DNA of 64,000 nt from Paraliobacillus salinarum (GTDB lineage Bacteria > Bacillota > Bacilli > Bacillales > Amphibacillaceae): the NCBI RefSeq assembly GCF_014083865.1, contig NZ_JACEFA010000002.1, positions 208,196 to 272,195 on the forward strand, read 5' to 3'. The notes below the pieces were generated by a model, which saw only the letters and a program-made list of their open reading frames with translations, searched no databases and was not told where the DNA came from. Numbering within the stretch: position 1 is the first letter of the stretch; every line of letters begins with the position of its first letter. A program made the position numbers and the translations under genes. Shown here piece after piece: positions 19,501 through 26,738 of the stretch.

Positions 19501-20083
19501 AGTTTTAATTCAAATCGATTTAGCCAATGAACCGGCTGATAACAGTGATATGTTTGAGGATATCGAAGGGCATTGGGCTAGAAATGTAATTAACGACTTA
19601 GCAAAACAAGGAATTATCTTTGGTTACGGTGATGGACGATTTGGACCAAATGATACATTTACACGTGGAGATTTCACATCATTGATTGTGCGCTCACTAG
19701 AATTAGAATCAGCTAATTTTAATCATCCTTTCAGTGATGTCTCTGGAGCATTTAAAAATGAGGTTGCCATTGCATACAACCTAGGTATTATTAATGGGTA
19801 TCCTGGAGATGTATTTAAACCGGAAGCAACCATCACTAGAGAAGAAATGGCATCTATTATCGTGCGTGCTTATACAGAAGTAAATGATCTAAAGAGTGCA
19901 AGAGGTCTATTCGGTAGACACATGTACAAAGATGCTAGCAAGATTCATTTATCACACAAAGATAGTGTCACTATTGCTCACAAGCTCGATTTAATGATCG
20001 GAATGGAAAATAATTATTTCGCACCAAAATCAGTTGTAACAAGAGCAGAAGGAGCATCAGTGATCTTCAGAATGCTTAAGTAA
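16520..20083 (+). CDS. SLH-anchored extracellular nuclease (endonuclease/exonuclease/phosphatase fold)
   Basis: A 1187-residue secreted nuclease of the ExeM/YhcR kind, expected to degrade extracellular nucleic acid. Domain order: signal peptide 1-35 ending ANAAT; a DUF6359-like domain about 38-150; OB-fold-like region about 157-335; a chitobiase/beta-hexosaminidase C-terminal-type domain about 339-413 (IYYTTDGSDPV); another OB-like region about 420-660; an endonuclease/exonuclease/phosphatase domain about 694-1003 with ASYNVENF, VVEVQDN, NAHLNSKRGDDPF, VVVGDMNDYEF and SDHDPV; then three SLH modules 1010-1187. All core catalytic motifs are present. The start ATG at 16520 follows GAAGGGAG. It is monocistronic and would act together with the two SLH nucleotidases in this window. 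Confidence 0.9.
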   Translation: MRMKARQKHYSIMLIFVLLLSAFTPAVAPMNANAATTDQTISVADAINLNNDGSQQSVQGYIVGFVDSGNVSNNPTDFANDYNVAIADNKEVTDKSQMLFVKVESQYRGEFGLQTNPDNLGKEVIVDGTMTAYHGHNGLKDATSMKFTSEKPSEPLELKTITDARAQGTGEVKTKGIVTGILKNNLFIQDENAAIAIYPVIPDVNLGDEITVTGSLGEHNGLLQLQGVTVDAKNTETTVPNPITLEGSQLKDHESELALVENVSIVSVYDGGNWANYTVKDASGTEFIVRDETNSLNLNVGQSYSSIAGMITQYKGEFQITPRTKADIIADSSVVQAVVATPNSGKVPAGQEVALKTSTADATIYYTTDGSDPVENGKLYEGAITVDSEMSIKAYAKKDGLKNSEVATFAYTVYDPQEGIQIHDIQGESHHSSMVGDIVENVEGIVTYVFDIRGSHYFNMQLPEADQDNNPKTSEGIVVYTGKQEDVKVGDKVEVTGKVDEYYIDGYSSKAETDLPITQINARDDKGGIISVVESGVALPEVIEIKSSDIPSKISGEQGFNVFEPENFSIDYWESMEAMRVEVLASRAIAPQEHGDLVVVTNEFETAYETINGGILLTEEGPNAQSIQFKLQPNSPARDFAVKTGDLFVDPLSGVVMYGYGNYKVYTDLSDAEKAFKEGSTKPEKTDIVKAEDELTVASYNVENFSNNTSQTSEQKAQNIARAFVEDMNSPDIIGVVEVQDNNGQDEGPDNADASESYQRLIEDIEGRGGPTYAYANINPEYNQDGGAPGGNIRVGYLYNPDRVSLTDAEHGTATDAVGYEDGKLTFNPGRISPNKEIMDGTRKPLAAQFEFQGESVVVVNAHLNSKRGDDPFYGQNQPPNFGSRVERIELAKLINTFVSDVIDKNPDENVVVVGDMNDYEFSEPLQVLAGDELTNKVFDVPTSERYTYVYQGNSHVFDQALVSNNIANDTEIDIIHVNADFTDMHGRASDHDPVLIQIDLANEPADNSDMFEDIEGHWARNVINDLAKQGIIFGYGDGRFGPNDTFTRGDFTSLIVRSLELESANFNHPFSDVSGAFKNEVAIAYNLGIINGYPGDVFKPEATITREEMASIIVRAYTEVNDLKSARGLFGRHMYKDASKIHLSHKDSVTIAHKLDLMIGMENNYFAPKSVVTRAEGASVIFRMLK

Positions 20084-20105
20084 GAATGCTATATTAATAA
20101 ATAGT

Positions 20106-20148
20106 GAAGACGTTGATGCGTATGTACACATCAACGTCTTCTTCTGTT
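20106..20148 (+). terminator. Intrinsic terminator after the SLH nuclease gene
   Basis: GAAGACGTTGATG (20106-20118) pairs perfectly with CATCAACGTCTTC (20129-20141), followed by TTCTGTTT. Confidence 0.85.
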
Positions 20149-20509
20149 TACTGAACAAATAATAATAGATATAAGAATCTATCTTTGTCTATGATCGACC
20201 CACAGATTAACAACATGAATATACGCTATTTTCTTCATATAAAGATAGATTATCCTCGTAGAAGTTATCACTGAAATGATGCTGTTTGTATTCTTTTAAT
20301 TAAATGAAAAAGATGATTAGGTAAAGTGAAATTCTTAACATTAGGGTCAGCCCACCTTATTCTAACACCTTATAAATGTTCAAATACTTTGATCACCATA
20401 TCCTACAGTTAGCAATCTAGCCTATCATTACTCGTGCTAAATAGATTATTTTTACGTTCTTCAGAAATGCTTAAACCAAAATTGCATCTTTACTGGGTGT
20501 ATTATATTA

Positions 20510-20548
20510 AAAATGGCGTCGGTGAGTTTTTCTCACCAACGCCATTTT
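20510..20548 (-). terminator. Intrinsic terminator after the SLH 5'-nucleotidase gene
   Basis: A 17-bp stem with one mismatch (AAAATGGCGT/ACGCCATTTT outside, GGTGAG/CTCACC inside) just past the minus-strand gene; the minus-strand continuation is T-rich. Confidence 0.8.
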
Positions 20549-20574
20549 CTTTGTAGCTATAAATTACAAAAGTA

Positions 20575-22656
20575 TTATTCAGTTGCTTGGATAAATAGAT
20601 CTAATGCTTTAGCTCCCTCTTGACGAGTAGCATCATTTCTAGGCATGAATTTATCATTACCCATACCAATTAAGATACCTAAATCATGCATATCATTAAT
20701 TGCATGAATCATTTCTTCAGTTGTATCAGCAATATCATTAAAAGGAGCATCATCTGTCTGATCTAAATTGCCTTCAGCTTTTAAATCATATGCTCTATCA
20801 AGAATAATGGCCATTTCACCACGGCTAATTTCTTTATGTGGCTTAAATGTGTTATCATGATAACCTTTAATTAAACCATTTTCTTCAGCAGCAGCAAGTT
20901 CTTGACGCATTTCTCCATAAACATTATGCATATCAGTGAAGTTTGCTTCTCCGCTAGCTTCTAATCCAAGTGTTCTTGTAAGTAAACTAGCAAATTGTAC
21001 TCTAGTTACAGGTTCTTGAGTACCGAAAACATTTTCTGACATACCATTTATAATTTTATGACCATAAAGTTTTTCTACATGATCAAATCCCCAGTCATCA
21101 CGAGAGATATCTTTAAATGGAACGTGAATATTGATACGATTTTCATCACCAAGTTTGATTGGAGAGTTTGACTTGAAATATTCTTTCATAACTTCTTCTA
21201 ATGCACTATATTCGTTGATTAACTCTGTATCTTTAAGCATACCGTAGTCGTCTCCGCCAGCTGAAAGGAAATCGTTTGTTGCTACCGTGTACATTTTGTT
21301 CATATCAATCGGCTGATCGCCAACCATTAAGTTCTTCACTCTTTCCCCTTCTGTTCTTGAGTCAATCGTGAAGCTAATTCCTGCTACGTGAGGAAATGCA
21401 CCTTTAGTGTTTGGATAATCACTAACACCGTGCTCTAAAGCCGCTTTAATTGTTTTACCATCCATTTTCTTGGTTACAAGGTAGTTACCAAATGGACTTA
21501 CATTGATTACGTCACCTAGGGTTACTTCTCCCTTTTGAATAGAAGATCTTATTCCCCCACCATTTGTAATGGCAAGATCGGCATTAGTTTTTTCCATCAT
21601 TGCGTTAGTGATCAGGTTACCTAGATTCGTTTCGCTTGTTCTTACATCTCCACGCTCTCCATGTAAAAGAACATCAGAAGAACCGATAACCTCACTCATA
21701 ATTACGTCTTGCTTGTCTTTAATAGTATTAATTAATGCTTCTGTTTCAGTATCAGGTTCGATAGATGCAGCGTCTTCTTTTGTATAACGAGCTGCTTCCA
21801 TACCTGTTAAATTTTTCTCAGCATCGAATGTCAACACTACTTTACCTAAATTCTTAGTGTATTCTCCAGCACTAACAATCTTTGTTTTATTACCATTCTT
21901 ATCAAGGTTGTCCACTGTGTGACTATGACCATCAACAATAAGATCAATGCCAGGTGCACCCTCAGCTAGTTTAATAGAAGTGTCTGTACTAGACGCATCC
22001 ACACCTAAGTGAGTTAAAGCTATGATTACATCCACATTTTCTGCTTGTAGCTTAGAAACCATTGCTTTTCCTTCTTCAACAATATCAGTAAATTCTAACC
22101 CTTCAACGTTCTTCGGGTTTGTTTTATAATGTGTTTCAGGTGTTGAAAGACCAAAGACTCCAATCTTTACACCATCTATTTCTTTGATAAAATGAGTTTT
22201 TAATAATTGCTCGTTTGTTTCTTTAATGCGAACATTAGCGCTGATTACTGGAAAATCAACTTCATTATTCGCAATTTCTACCAGACGATCTTGACCATAG
22301 TTAAAATCGTGGTTTCCCGCTGCCAATCCGTCATACTTCAAGTGATTAAAGATTTTTGCAATACTATTACCGTTTTCAAGTGTTGCAAAAGGTGTGCCAT
22401 GGAAAGTATCCCCAGCATCTAAAAGTAACGTGTTAGGATTGCTAGCTCTTTCTTGATTAACAAAAGTCGCAAGCTTTGCAAACCCCATGCCATCATACTT
22501 TCCTTCCTCCACACGCCCATGGGAATCATTGGTATGTAGAATAGTAATTGAAGTGCCTTCTGCAGCAGCTACTGATAATGGGGCTCCAACCGGTAAAATA
22601 CCTAAACATAAAACAGCGATCATAAGTGAAACCGAAATTCTTTTCAACTTACTCAT
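20575..22656 (-). CDS. SLH-anchored 5'-nucleotidase/UshA-type metallophosphatase
   Basis: A 693-residue secreted 5'-nucleotidase that would release nucleosides and phosphate at the cell surface. The start ATG at 22656 has AGGAGG 7 bases upstream; an ATG at 22692 lacks one. A signal peptide covers about 1-35 (ending VAAAEG). The metallophosphatase domain has ILHTNDSHGR, DAGDTFHGTPF, GNHDFNYG, LTHLG and VDGHSHT. The 5'-nucleotidase C-terminal domain carries TNGGGIRSSI, GDVINVSPFGN and ATNDFLSAGGDDY. Three SLH modules occupy about 515-690. A cre-like box overlaps the expected -35 region, consistent with carbon catabolite repression. It is monocistronic and convergent with the nuclease gene. Confidence 0.92.
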   Translation of the reverse strand: MSKLKRISVSLMIAVLCLGILPVGAPLSVAAAEGTSITILHTNDSHGRVEEGKYDGMGFAKLATFVNQERASNPNTLLLDAGDTFHGTPFATLENGNSIAKIFNHLKYDGLAAGNHDFNYGQDRLVEIANNEVDFPVISANVRIKETNEQLLKTHFIKEIDGVKIGVFGLSTPETHYKTNPKNVEGLEFTDIVEEGKAMVSKLQAENVDVIIALTHLGVDASSTDTSIKLAEGAPGIDLIVDGHSHTVDNLDKNGNKTKIVSAGEYTKNLGKVVLTFDAEKNLTGMEAARYTKEDAASIEPDTETEALINTIKDKQDVIMSEVIGSSDVLLHGERGDVRTSETNLGNLITNAMMEKTNADLAITNGGGIRSSIQKGEVTLGDVINVSPFGNYLVTKKMDGKTIKAALEHGVSDYPNTKGAFPHVAGISFTIDSRTEGERVKNLMVGDQPIDMNKMYTVATNDFLSAGGDDYGMLKDTELINEYSALEEVMKEYFKSNSPIKLGDENRINIHVPFKDISRDDWGFDHVEKLYGHKIINGMSENVFGTQEPVTRVQFASLLTRTLGLEASGEANFTDMHNVYGEMRQELAAAEENGLIKGYHDNTFKPHKEISRGEMAIILDRAYDLKAEGNLDQTDDAPFNDIADTTEEMIHAINDMHDLGILIGMGNDKFMPRNDATRQEGAKALDLFIQATE

Positions 22657-22701
22657 TGACCAACCTCCTAGTAATATTGTATTTTCATACAATATTAGTA
22701 T

Positions 22702-22734
22702 ATTATAGATTCTCTAAAAATGAAAGCGTTTACT
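22702..22734 (-). promoter_or_regulatory. Promoter with overlapping cre box for the SLH 5'-nucleotidase
   Basis: On the minus strand TATAAT (22702-22707) is a consensus -10. The -35 window 17 bases upstream is not consensus and is covered by a cre-like sequence, read on the plus strand as TGAAAGCGTTTACT (22721-22734), matching the CcpA consensus at 13 of 14 positions. A CcpA-bound cre there would block RNA polymerase. Confidence 0.55.
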
Positions 22735-22923
22735 AGATTTTTTTGAAATTTTTTTGCATATTATTTACAAAAAAACTAATCTCAAATTGTTTTATTAGTT
22801 TACGTCTCAACTGTAATTTAACAATTTGAAAATTAGTTTTTAATAAGCTATATGATAGACAGGTTTTGGAAATACGTATACTCTAATATTGTTATTTTAG
22901 AAAGCATAGAATAGACTCTACTA

Positions 22924-24081
22924 TTATTCTTCAACATACAAGTGTTTAATTAAATTGTTGCTACTGTTACCTTTCGAATATTGATTCCATTCTAGAGCAA
23001 ACTGATTAATCTTAGAGTAGTCATACTGATCATTCTCTAGAACATGAATTAAATCATTTGTATTAGTAACAACCGGGCCAGGAACTAACGAGACATAATC
23101 ATCCCATAAGCCAGTTTCTTCTTGATATTGTTCTAAATCATACGCAAAAAACACCATTGGTTTTTTCAGTAAAGCAAACTCAAATGGCAATGAAGAGTAA
23201 TCTGTAATTAATACATCTGTAATCACTAATAATTCGTTGATATGGTAATTTTTTGATACATCTACAAAAAATTCATCCTCGTTATAGGTTGTATTTAACG
23301 TAATAGCTGGATGCAACTTCAAGAAAAAAACGAATTCATCACCTAGCTTTTTCTTCATTTCTGCTATATCCAACTCGATGTTTGAGAGATGTAATTTATC
23401 TTTTCTAAACGTAGGTGCATACAATATAACTTTTTTATCTTGTATTACTGGAAACTTACGAATCATTTCTTTCTTTATTTCTTCTTGTGACGAAGAATCA
23501 AAGAAAAAATCAGTCCTTGGAATACCAGTACGTAATATACGGGAGTCATTCAATCCAAAGCTTTCTTTGAAAATAGTAACCATTTTTTCTGATCCTACCA
23601 CAACGTAATTAAATTTCTCATAAACTTTATTAAATCTTTGTTGGGCTATTTTGCTTCTGCTAGGAACGGTTGAGTCTAACAAGCCGAACTTTTTAATTGC
23701 ACCCGCCGCATGCCACAACTGCACACATTGAACGTTCGGTTTAAACTTAATATCAGCTAAAAAACCAAAGTAAGTATCAATGAAAATATGTTGGCATGTG
23801 GCAATATGATAGATTGACTTAACAAAAGATACTGGTCTTGTAAGCTTAAAATCTATTACAATAGCACCTGGAATAGACTTAAAATAATGCTTAGAGTTCT
23901 TTGTATCCAAAATAACTATTTGTTGATTTGTTGATTTCGAAAGTTCTTCCGCAACATAGAAAACATTATCTGCAAAGGAAGAAACAAAAGTAGTTTTTTT
24001 CCTTTGAGGAAAGTTTTTTAACGCATTGAATATCATTCGAAAAACAAATAGATAAAAGGATATTAAGTATTCCCTAACCAT
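22924..24081 (-). CDS. tagB: Teichoic acid glycerol-phosphate primase
   Basis: TagB adds the first glycerol phosphate from CDP-glycerol to the lipid-linked ManNAc-GlcNAc unit of wall teichoic acid. The 385-residue protein resembles B. subtilis TagB along its length: QLWHAAGAIKKFGL, VVGSEKM, RTGIPRTDFF, LYAPTFRKDK, FLKLHPAI, LITDYSSLPFEFALL and a C-terminal NQYSKGNSSNNLI. The ATG at 24081 overlaps the end of tagD by 8 bases and has only a weak ribosome binding site, implying translational coupling. Together with tagD, tagA and TagO-like enzymes elsewhere in the window it indicates poly(glycerol phosphate) wall teichoic acid. Confidence 0.88.
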   Translation of the reverse strand: MVREYLISFYLFVFRMIFNALKNFPQRKKTTFVSSFADNVFYVAEELSKSTNQQIVILDTKNSKHYFKSIPGAIVIDFKLTRPVSFVKSIYHIATCQHIFIDTYFGFLADIKFKPNVQCVQLWHAAGAIKKFGLLDSTVPSRSKIAQQRFNKVYEKFNYVVVGSEKMVTIFKESFGLNDSRILRTGIPRTDFFFDSSSQEEIKKEMIRKFPVIQDKKVILYAPTFRKDKLHLSNIELDIAEMKKKLGDEFVFFLKLHPAITLNTTYNEDEFFVDVSKNYHINELLVITDVLITDYSSLPFEFALLKKPMVFFAYDLEQYQEETGLWDDYVSLVPGPVVTNTNDLIHVLENDQYDYSKINQFALEWNQYSKGNSSNNLIKHLYVEE

Positions 24082-24472
24082 TTTCTAACTCTAATAAATC
24101 AGTCTTAATTTTTGTAGTAGAAATTCCGATTGTTCGAGGTAAGTATTTAACTTCGCAATAATCTTGAAGATAATCAAACTTCCCTTTCCAATCGTCTCCC
24201 ATTACAAATAAGTCAACGTCATGTTTTTTTATGTCATCAATCTTTTGTTCCCAAGTATTCTCTGGAATAACTTCATCAACATAACGTATGGCCTCTAGAA
24301 TTAGTTTTCTATTTTCATAGTTATGATAAGCTTTTTTGCTCTTTAATAGATTAAACTCATCTGTGGAAATAGCAACAATTAGATAATCACCTAATTCTTT
24401 TGCTCCCTTTAGTATGTTTATATGGCCCCAATGCAACAAATCAAATGTTCCATAAGTAATTACTTTCTTCAT
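24074..24472 (-). CDS. tagD: Glycerol-3-phosphate cytidylyltransferase
   Basis: TagD makes CDP-glycerol from CTP and glycerol 3-phosphate, the substrate for every glycerophosphotransferase in this window. The 132-residue protein shows the nucleotidyltransferase motif TYGTFDLLHWGH (HxGH at residues 14-17) and the signature RTIGISTTKIK. The start is ATG at 24472 with CGGAGG upstream; a start at 24529 would add 19 residues inside the promoter leader. It is first in the tagD-tagB operon behind a near-consensus sigma-A promoter. Confidence 0.95.
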   Translation of the reverse strand: MKKVITYGTFDLLHWGHINILKGAKELGDYLIVAISTDEFNLLKSKKAYHNYENRKLILEAIRYVDEVIPENTWEQKIDDIKKHDVDLFVMGDDWKGKFDYLQDYCEVKYLPRTIGISTTKIKTDLLELENG

Positions 24473-24540
24473 TTTATAGCCTCCGTTATTGTTTAAAAAA
24501 AATATTAAAAAAGTTTGTGCTATCTTCATATTTATTATAC

Positions 24541-24569
24541 ATTATATTTATAAATTATATAATTATCAA
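24541..24569 (-). promoter_or_regulatory. Near-consensus sigma-A promoter for tagD-tagB
   Basis: On the minus strand TTGATA (24564-24569), exactly 17 bases, then a perfect TATAAT (24541-24546), giving a leader of about 60 bases to the tagD start. The AT-rich surroundings make chance matches possible, but position and spacing are right. Confidence 0.65.
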
Positions 24570-25061
24570 GTTATTACATTACTTTAAAGTATGAGATGCT
24601 TTAGATATTATATAAGCCATTATATCAAGTAATACGAGAAGGGATCGAGCTTTATTGAACCTTTTCAGTGATGTTGTGAAAATGAAAAATAGTTATCCAC
24701 TTACTTAAATTGGTAATTTTTTTGATAAAAGACAACATTCCTACTTTAAAAATAGTTTAACTTGATTCAGAAAAAAAGTTTAAGACTAAAATGCTATGAG
24801 ATTAAAATAATTGATTTAGGAAATATCAATACTTTTAGCCTACCATCGTGATTGGTCCATTTTTGTGAAATTACCCTATGCAGTTACTTCAATTCAATCA
24901 ATACTAGAAATAGTAAGCTGGCTAAATCGCCACTTTCAAAAAATTCGATTTCTTAAATAAGTTTATGACCTATAATATACAATGTTTTTTTAAGGTTAAA
25001 ATAATTGTTGATTATCTTCATCTATTATCAAATAATATCCTTTACCACGAATTACATTTAT
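24570..25061. other. Gene-free interval upstream of tagD
   Basis: Nearly 500 bp of AT-rich sequence between the tagD promoter and the amidase terminator. No open frame with a ribosome binding site, no repeat and no RNA gene was recognised. Confidence 0.5.
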
Positions 25062-25104
25062 TAAACAAAACACGCCTTCAGACATTAATTTCATCTGAAG
25101 GCGT
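25062..25104 (-). terminator. Intrinsic terminator after the SLH amidase gene
   Basis: ACGCCTTCAGA (25072-25082) and TCTGAAGGCGT (25094-25104) form an 11-bp stem; the minus-strand continuation is TTTTGTTT. Confidence 0.85.
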
Positions 25105-25139
25105 ATTTGTGTGTTATTATGTTTTCATTTAATAAAAAA

Positions 25140-26528
25140 TTATTTTTCTTTCCAATTATAATATGAAATAATTCCTTCACTTATTGCTTTAGCCAAAACT
25201 TGCTTTTTTTCTTTTAATATTTTGGCATCAGATTTATTGGTTAAAAAACCTAATTCTACCAAAGTTGATGGCAATGGATTTGTTTTTATTACTCGAAAAC
25301 CTGCCTGTTTAACTCCACGATCTCTCATACCAGTAGCTTCAACTAATTCGTCTTGAATAAAAGCTGATAATACTCTACTTGCCTCTGTTCTAGAATCCAT
25401 TCTAGCTCTGGAATGATAATAATACGTTGCAACACCACTAGCACTAGGGGTAGCAGAATTTGCATGAATACTTACAAATGTGTCTGCTTTGTTATTTACT
25501 GCAAAATCAACTCTTTCATCTAATGATAGATATTTATCTGTTTCTCTAGTCATTAACACTTGAATATCCTTTTTTTCTAAGTATATCTTTAAGTATTTAG
25601 ACACTTCTAAATTAACATCTTTTTCTCTCAAATTATTTGCACTAGCACCTGAATCTTTACCACCGTGCCCAGGATCTATCACGATAAGTCTATCTAGTTC
25701 ATCCACTAAATAATCTTGGTGGACATACCCTGATAGTTTTCCTTTAGTGATTTTAACCCATTGTCCTTCTGTACTATGAGCAGTTACCTTATCACCATTT
25801 CTTAAGCTTCCTACTCTTTCATAATTTGTACCAGGGCCTTTTCTAACATTTAATGTCGTATTTACACGAACAAATTTCACACTAGGCTTTACCGGTTTTG
25901 CAGCTGTTGTATCATCATTAGTTTCTTCAATAAAACTCGGATCTAAAGCTCTAGCAACCATAACCGAAAATTCTGCACGTGTAATGAAACTTTTTGGTTT
26001 GTATGTACCGTTAGGATAACCTTTCGTAATACCTGCAGTAAAAATCTTATCAATAGATTCGTAATTCGGATGATTTTTATCTACATCCTTGAAGTTGACA
26101 TGACTTTTGTTGGTTATATTAAAAGCTTTAGAGATAACAATGGCCATCTCGCCTCTGGTAATGGATTGATGAGGTTTAAACGTACCATCTGGATAACCTC
26201 CAATAATTCCTTTTTTATAAGCTGATTCTATATAACCAGATGCGAATGATTCAAACTCTACGTCAGGAAATGTGGACTTAACTTTATTCCCATCAAGGTT
26301 TAAAGCTGTACCAACCATTTTCATCGCTTCAGCTCTTGTTACAGAATTGTCAGGTTTAAATTTGCCATCTGGATAACCATTAATTATTTTTTTTTCTATT
26401 AAATAATTAATCTCTTCAGTTGAATAATTATTCGGAATATCCTTTAAACCAGCTGCTGATAACGATTGCATTGAAAAACACAAAAAAAACACTGCGAAAA
26501 CAAAGGTGACTATTAACTTTTTCCCCAA
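25140..26528 (-). CDS. SLH-anchored N-acetylmuramoyl-L-alanine amidase
   Basis: A 462-residue secreted autolysin that cuts the bond between muramic acid and the stem peptide. A signal peptide (1-25, ending SLSAA) is followed by three SLH modules (about 27-205, each with GYPDGKFKP-type motifs), a bacterial SH3 domain (about 220-275, TLNVRKGPGTNYERVGSL) and an Amidase_3 domain (about 280-458). The amidase has the zinc ligands in DPGHGGKDSGA, NLREKDVNL and SIHANS, and the catalytic glutamate in LVELGFLTN. The start is TTG at 26528 with AAGGAGG 9 bases upstream. It is divergent from the SLH glucosaminidase gene 210 bp away. Confidence 0.92.
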   Translation of the reverse strand: MGKKLIVTFVFAVFFLCFSMQSLSAAGLKDIPNNYSTEEINYLIEKKIINGYPDGKFKPDNSVTRAEAMKMVGTALNLDGNKVKSTFPDVEFESFASGYIESAYKKGIIGGYPDGTFKPHQSITRGEMAIVISKAFNITNKSHVNFKDVDKNHPNYESIDKIFTAGITKGYPNGTYKPKSFITRAEFSVMVARALDPSFIEETNDDTTAAKPVKPSVKFVRVNTTLNVRKGPGTNYERVGSLRNGDKVTAHSTEGQWVKITKGKLSGYVHQDYLVDELDRLIVIDPGHGGKDSGASANNLREKDVNLEVSKYLKIYLEKKDIQVLMTRETDKYLSLDERVDFAVNNKADTFVSIHANSATPSASGVATYYYHSRARMDSRTEASRVLSAFIQDELVEATGMRDRGVKQAGFRVIKTNPLPSTLVELGFLTNKSDAKILKEKKQVLAKAISEGIISYYNWKEK

Positions 26529-26738
26529 TAAAATGAACCTCCTTATTAAATTTTTTATTAAAAAAATTGGGACTTAAATATAAAAATCTATCAAAAAAGC
26601 TCGAAACCTAATTGTACTATTATATTGTAATTGATATAATAGATTTATAAAAGGAAAAAATAGCTTCTTATAAAAAAAATATACATTATTTTTTTACTAT
26701 TTCAATAGACTTTTAAAATACATAGGAGGAATTACTAG

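Larger units (their letters stand above)
20084..20574. other. Convergent intergenic region between two SLH genes
   Basis: About 490 bp between the converging nuclease and 5'-nucleotidase genes. A terminator lies at each end; the middle (about 20150-20505) shows no gene, repeat or regulatory motif that I can support. Confidence 0.5.
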
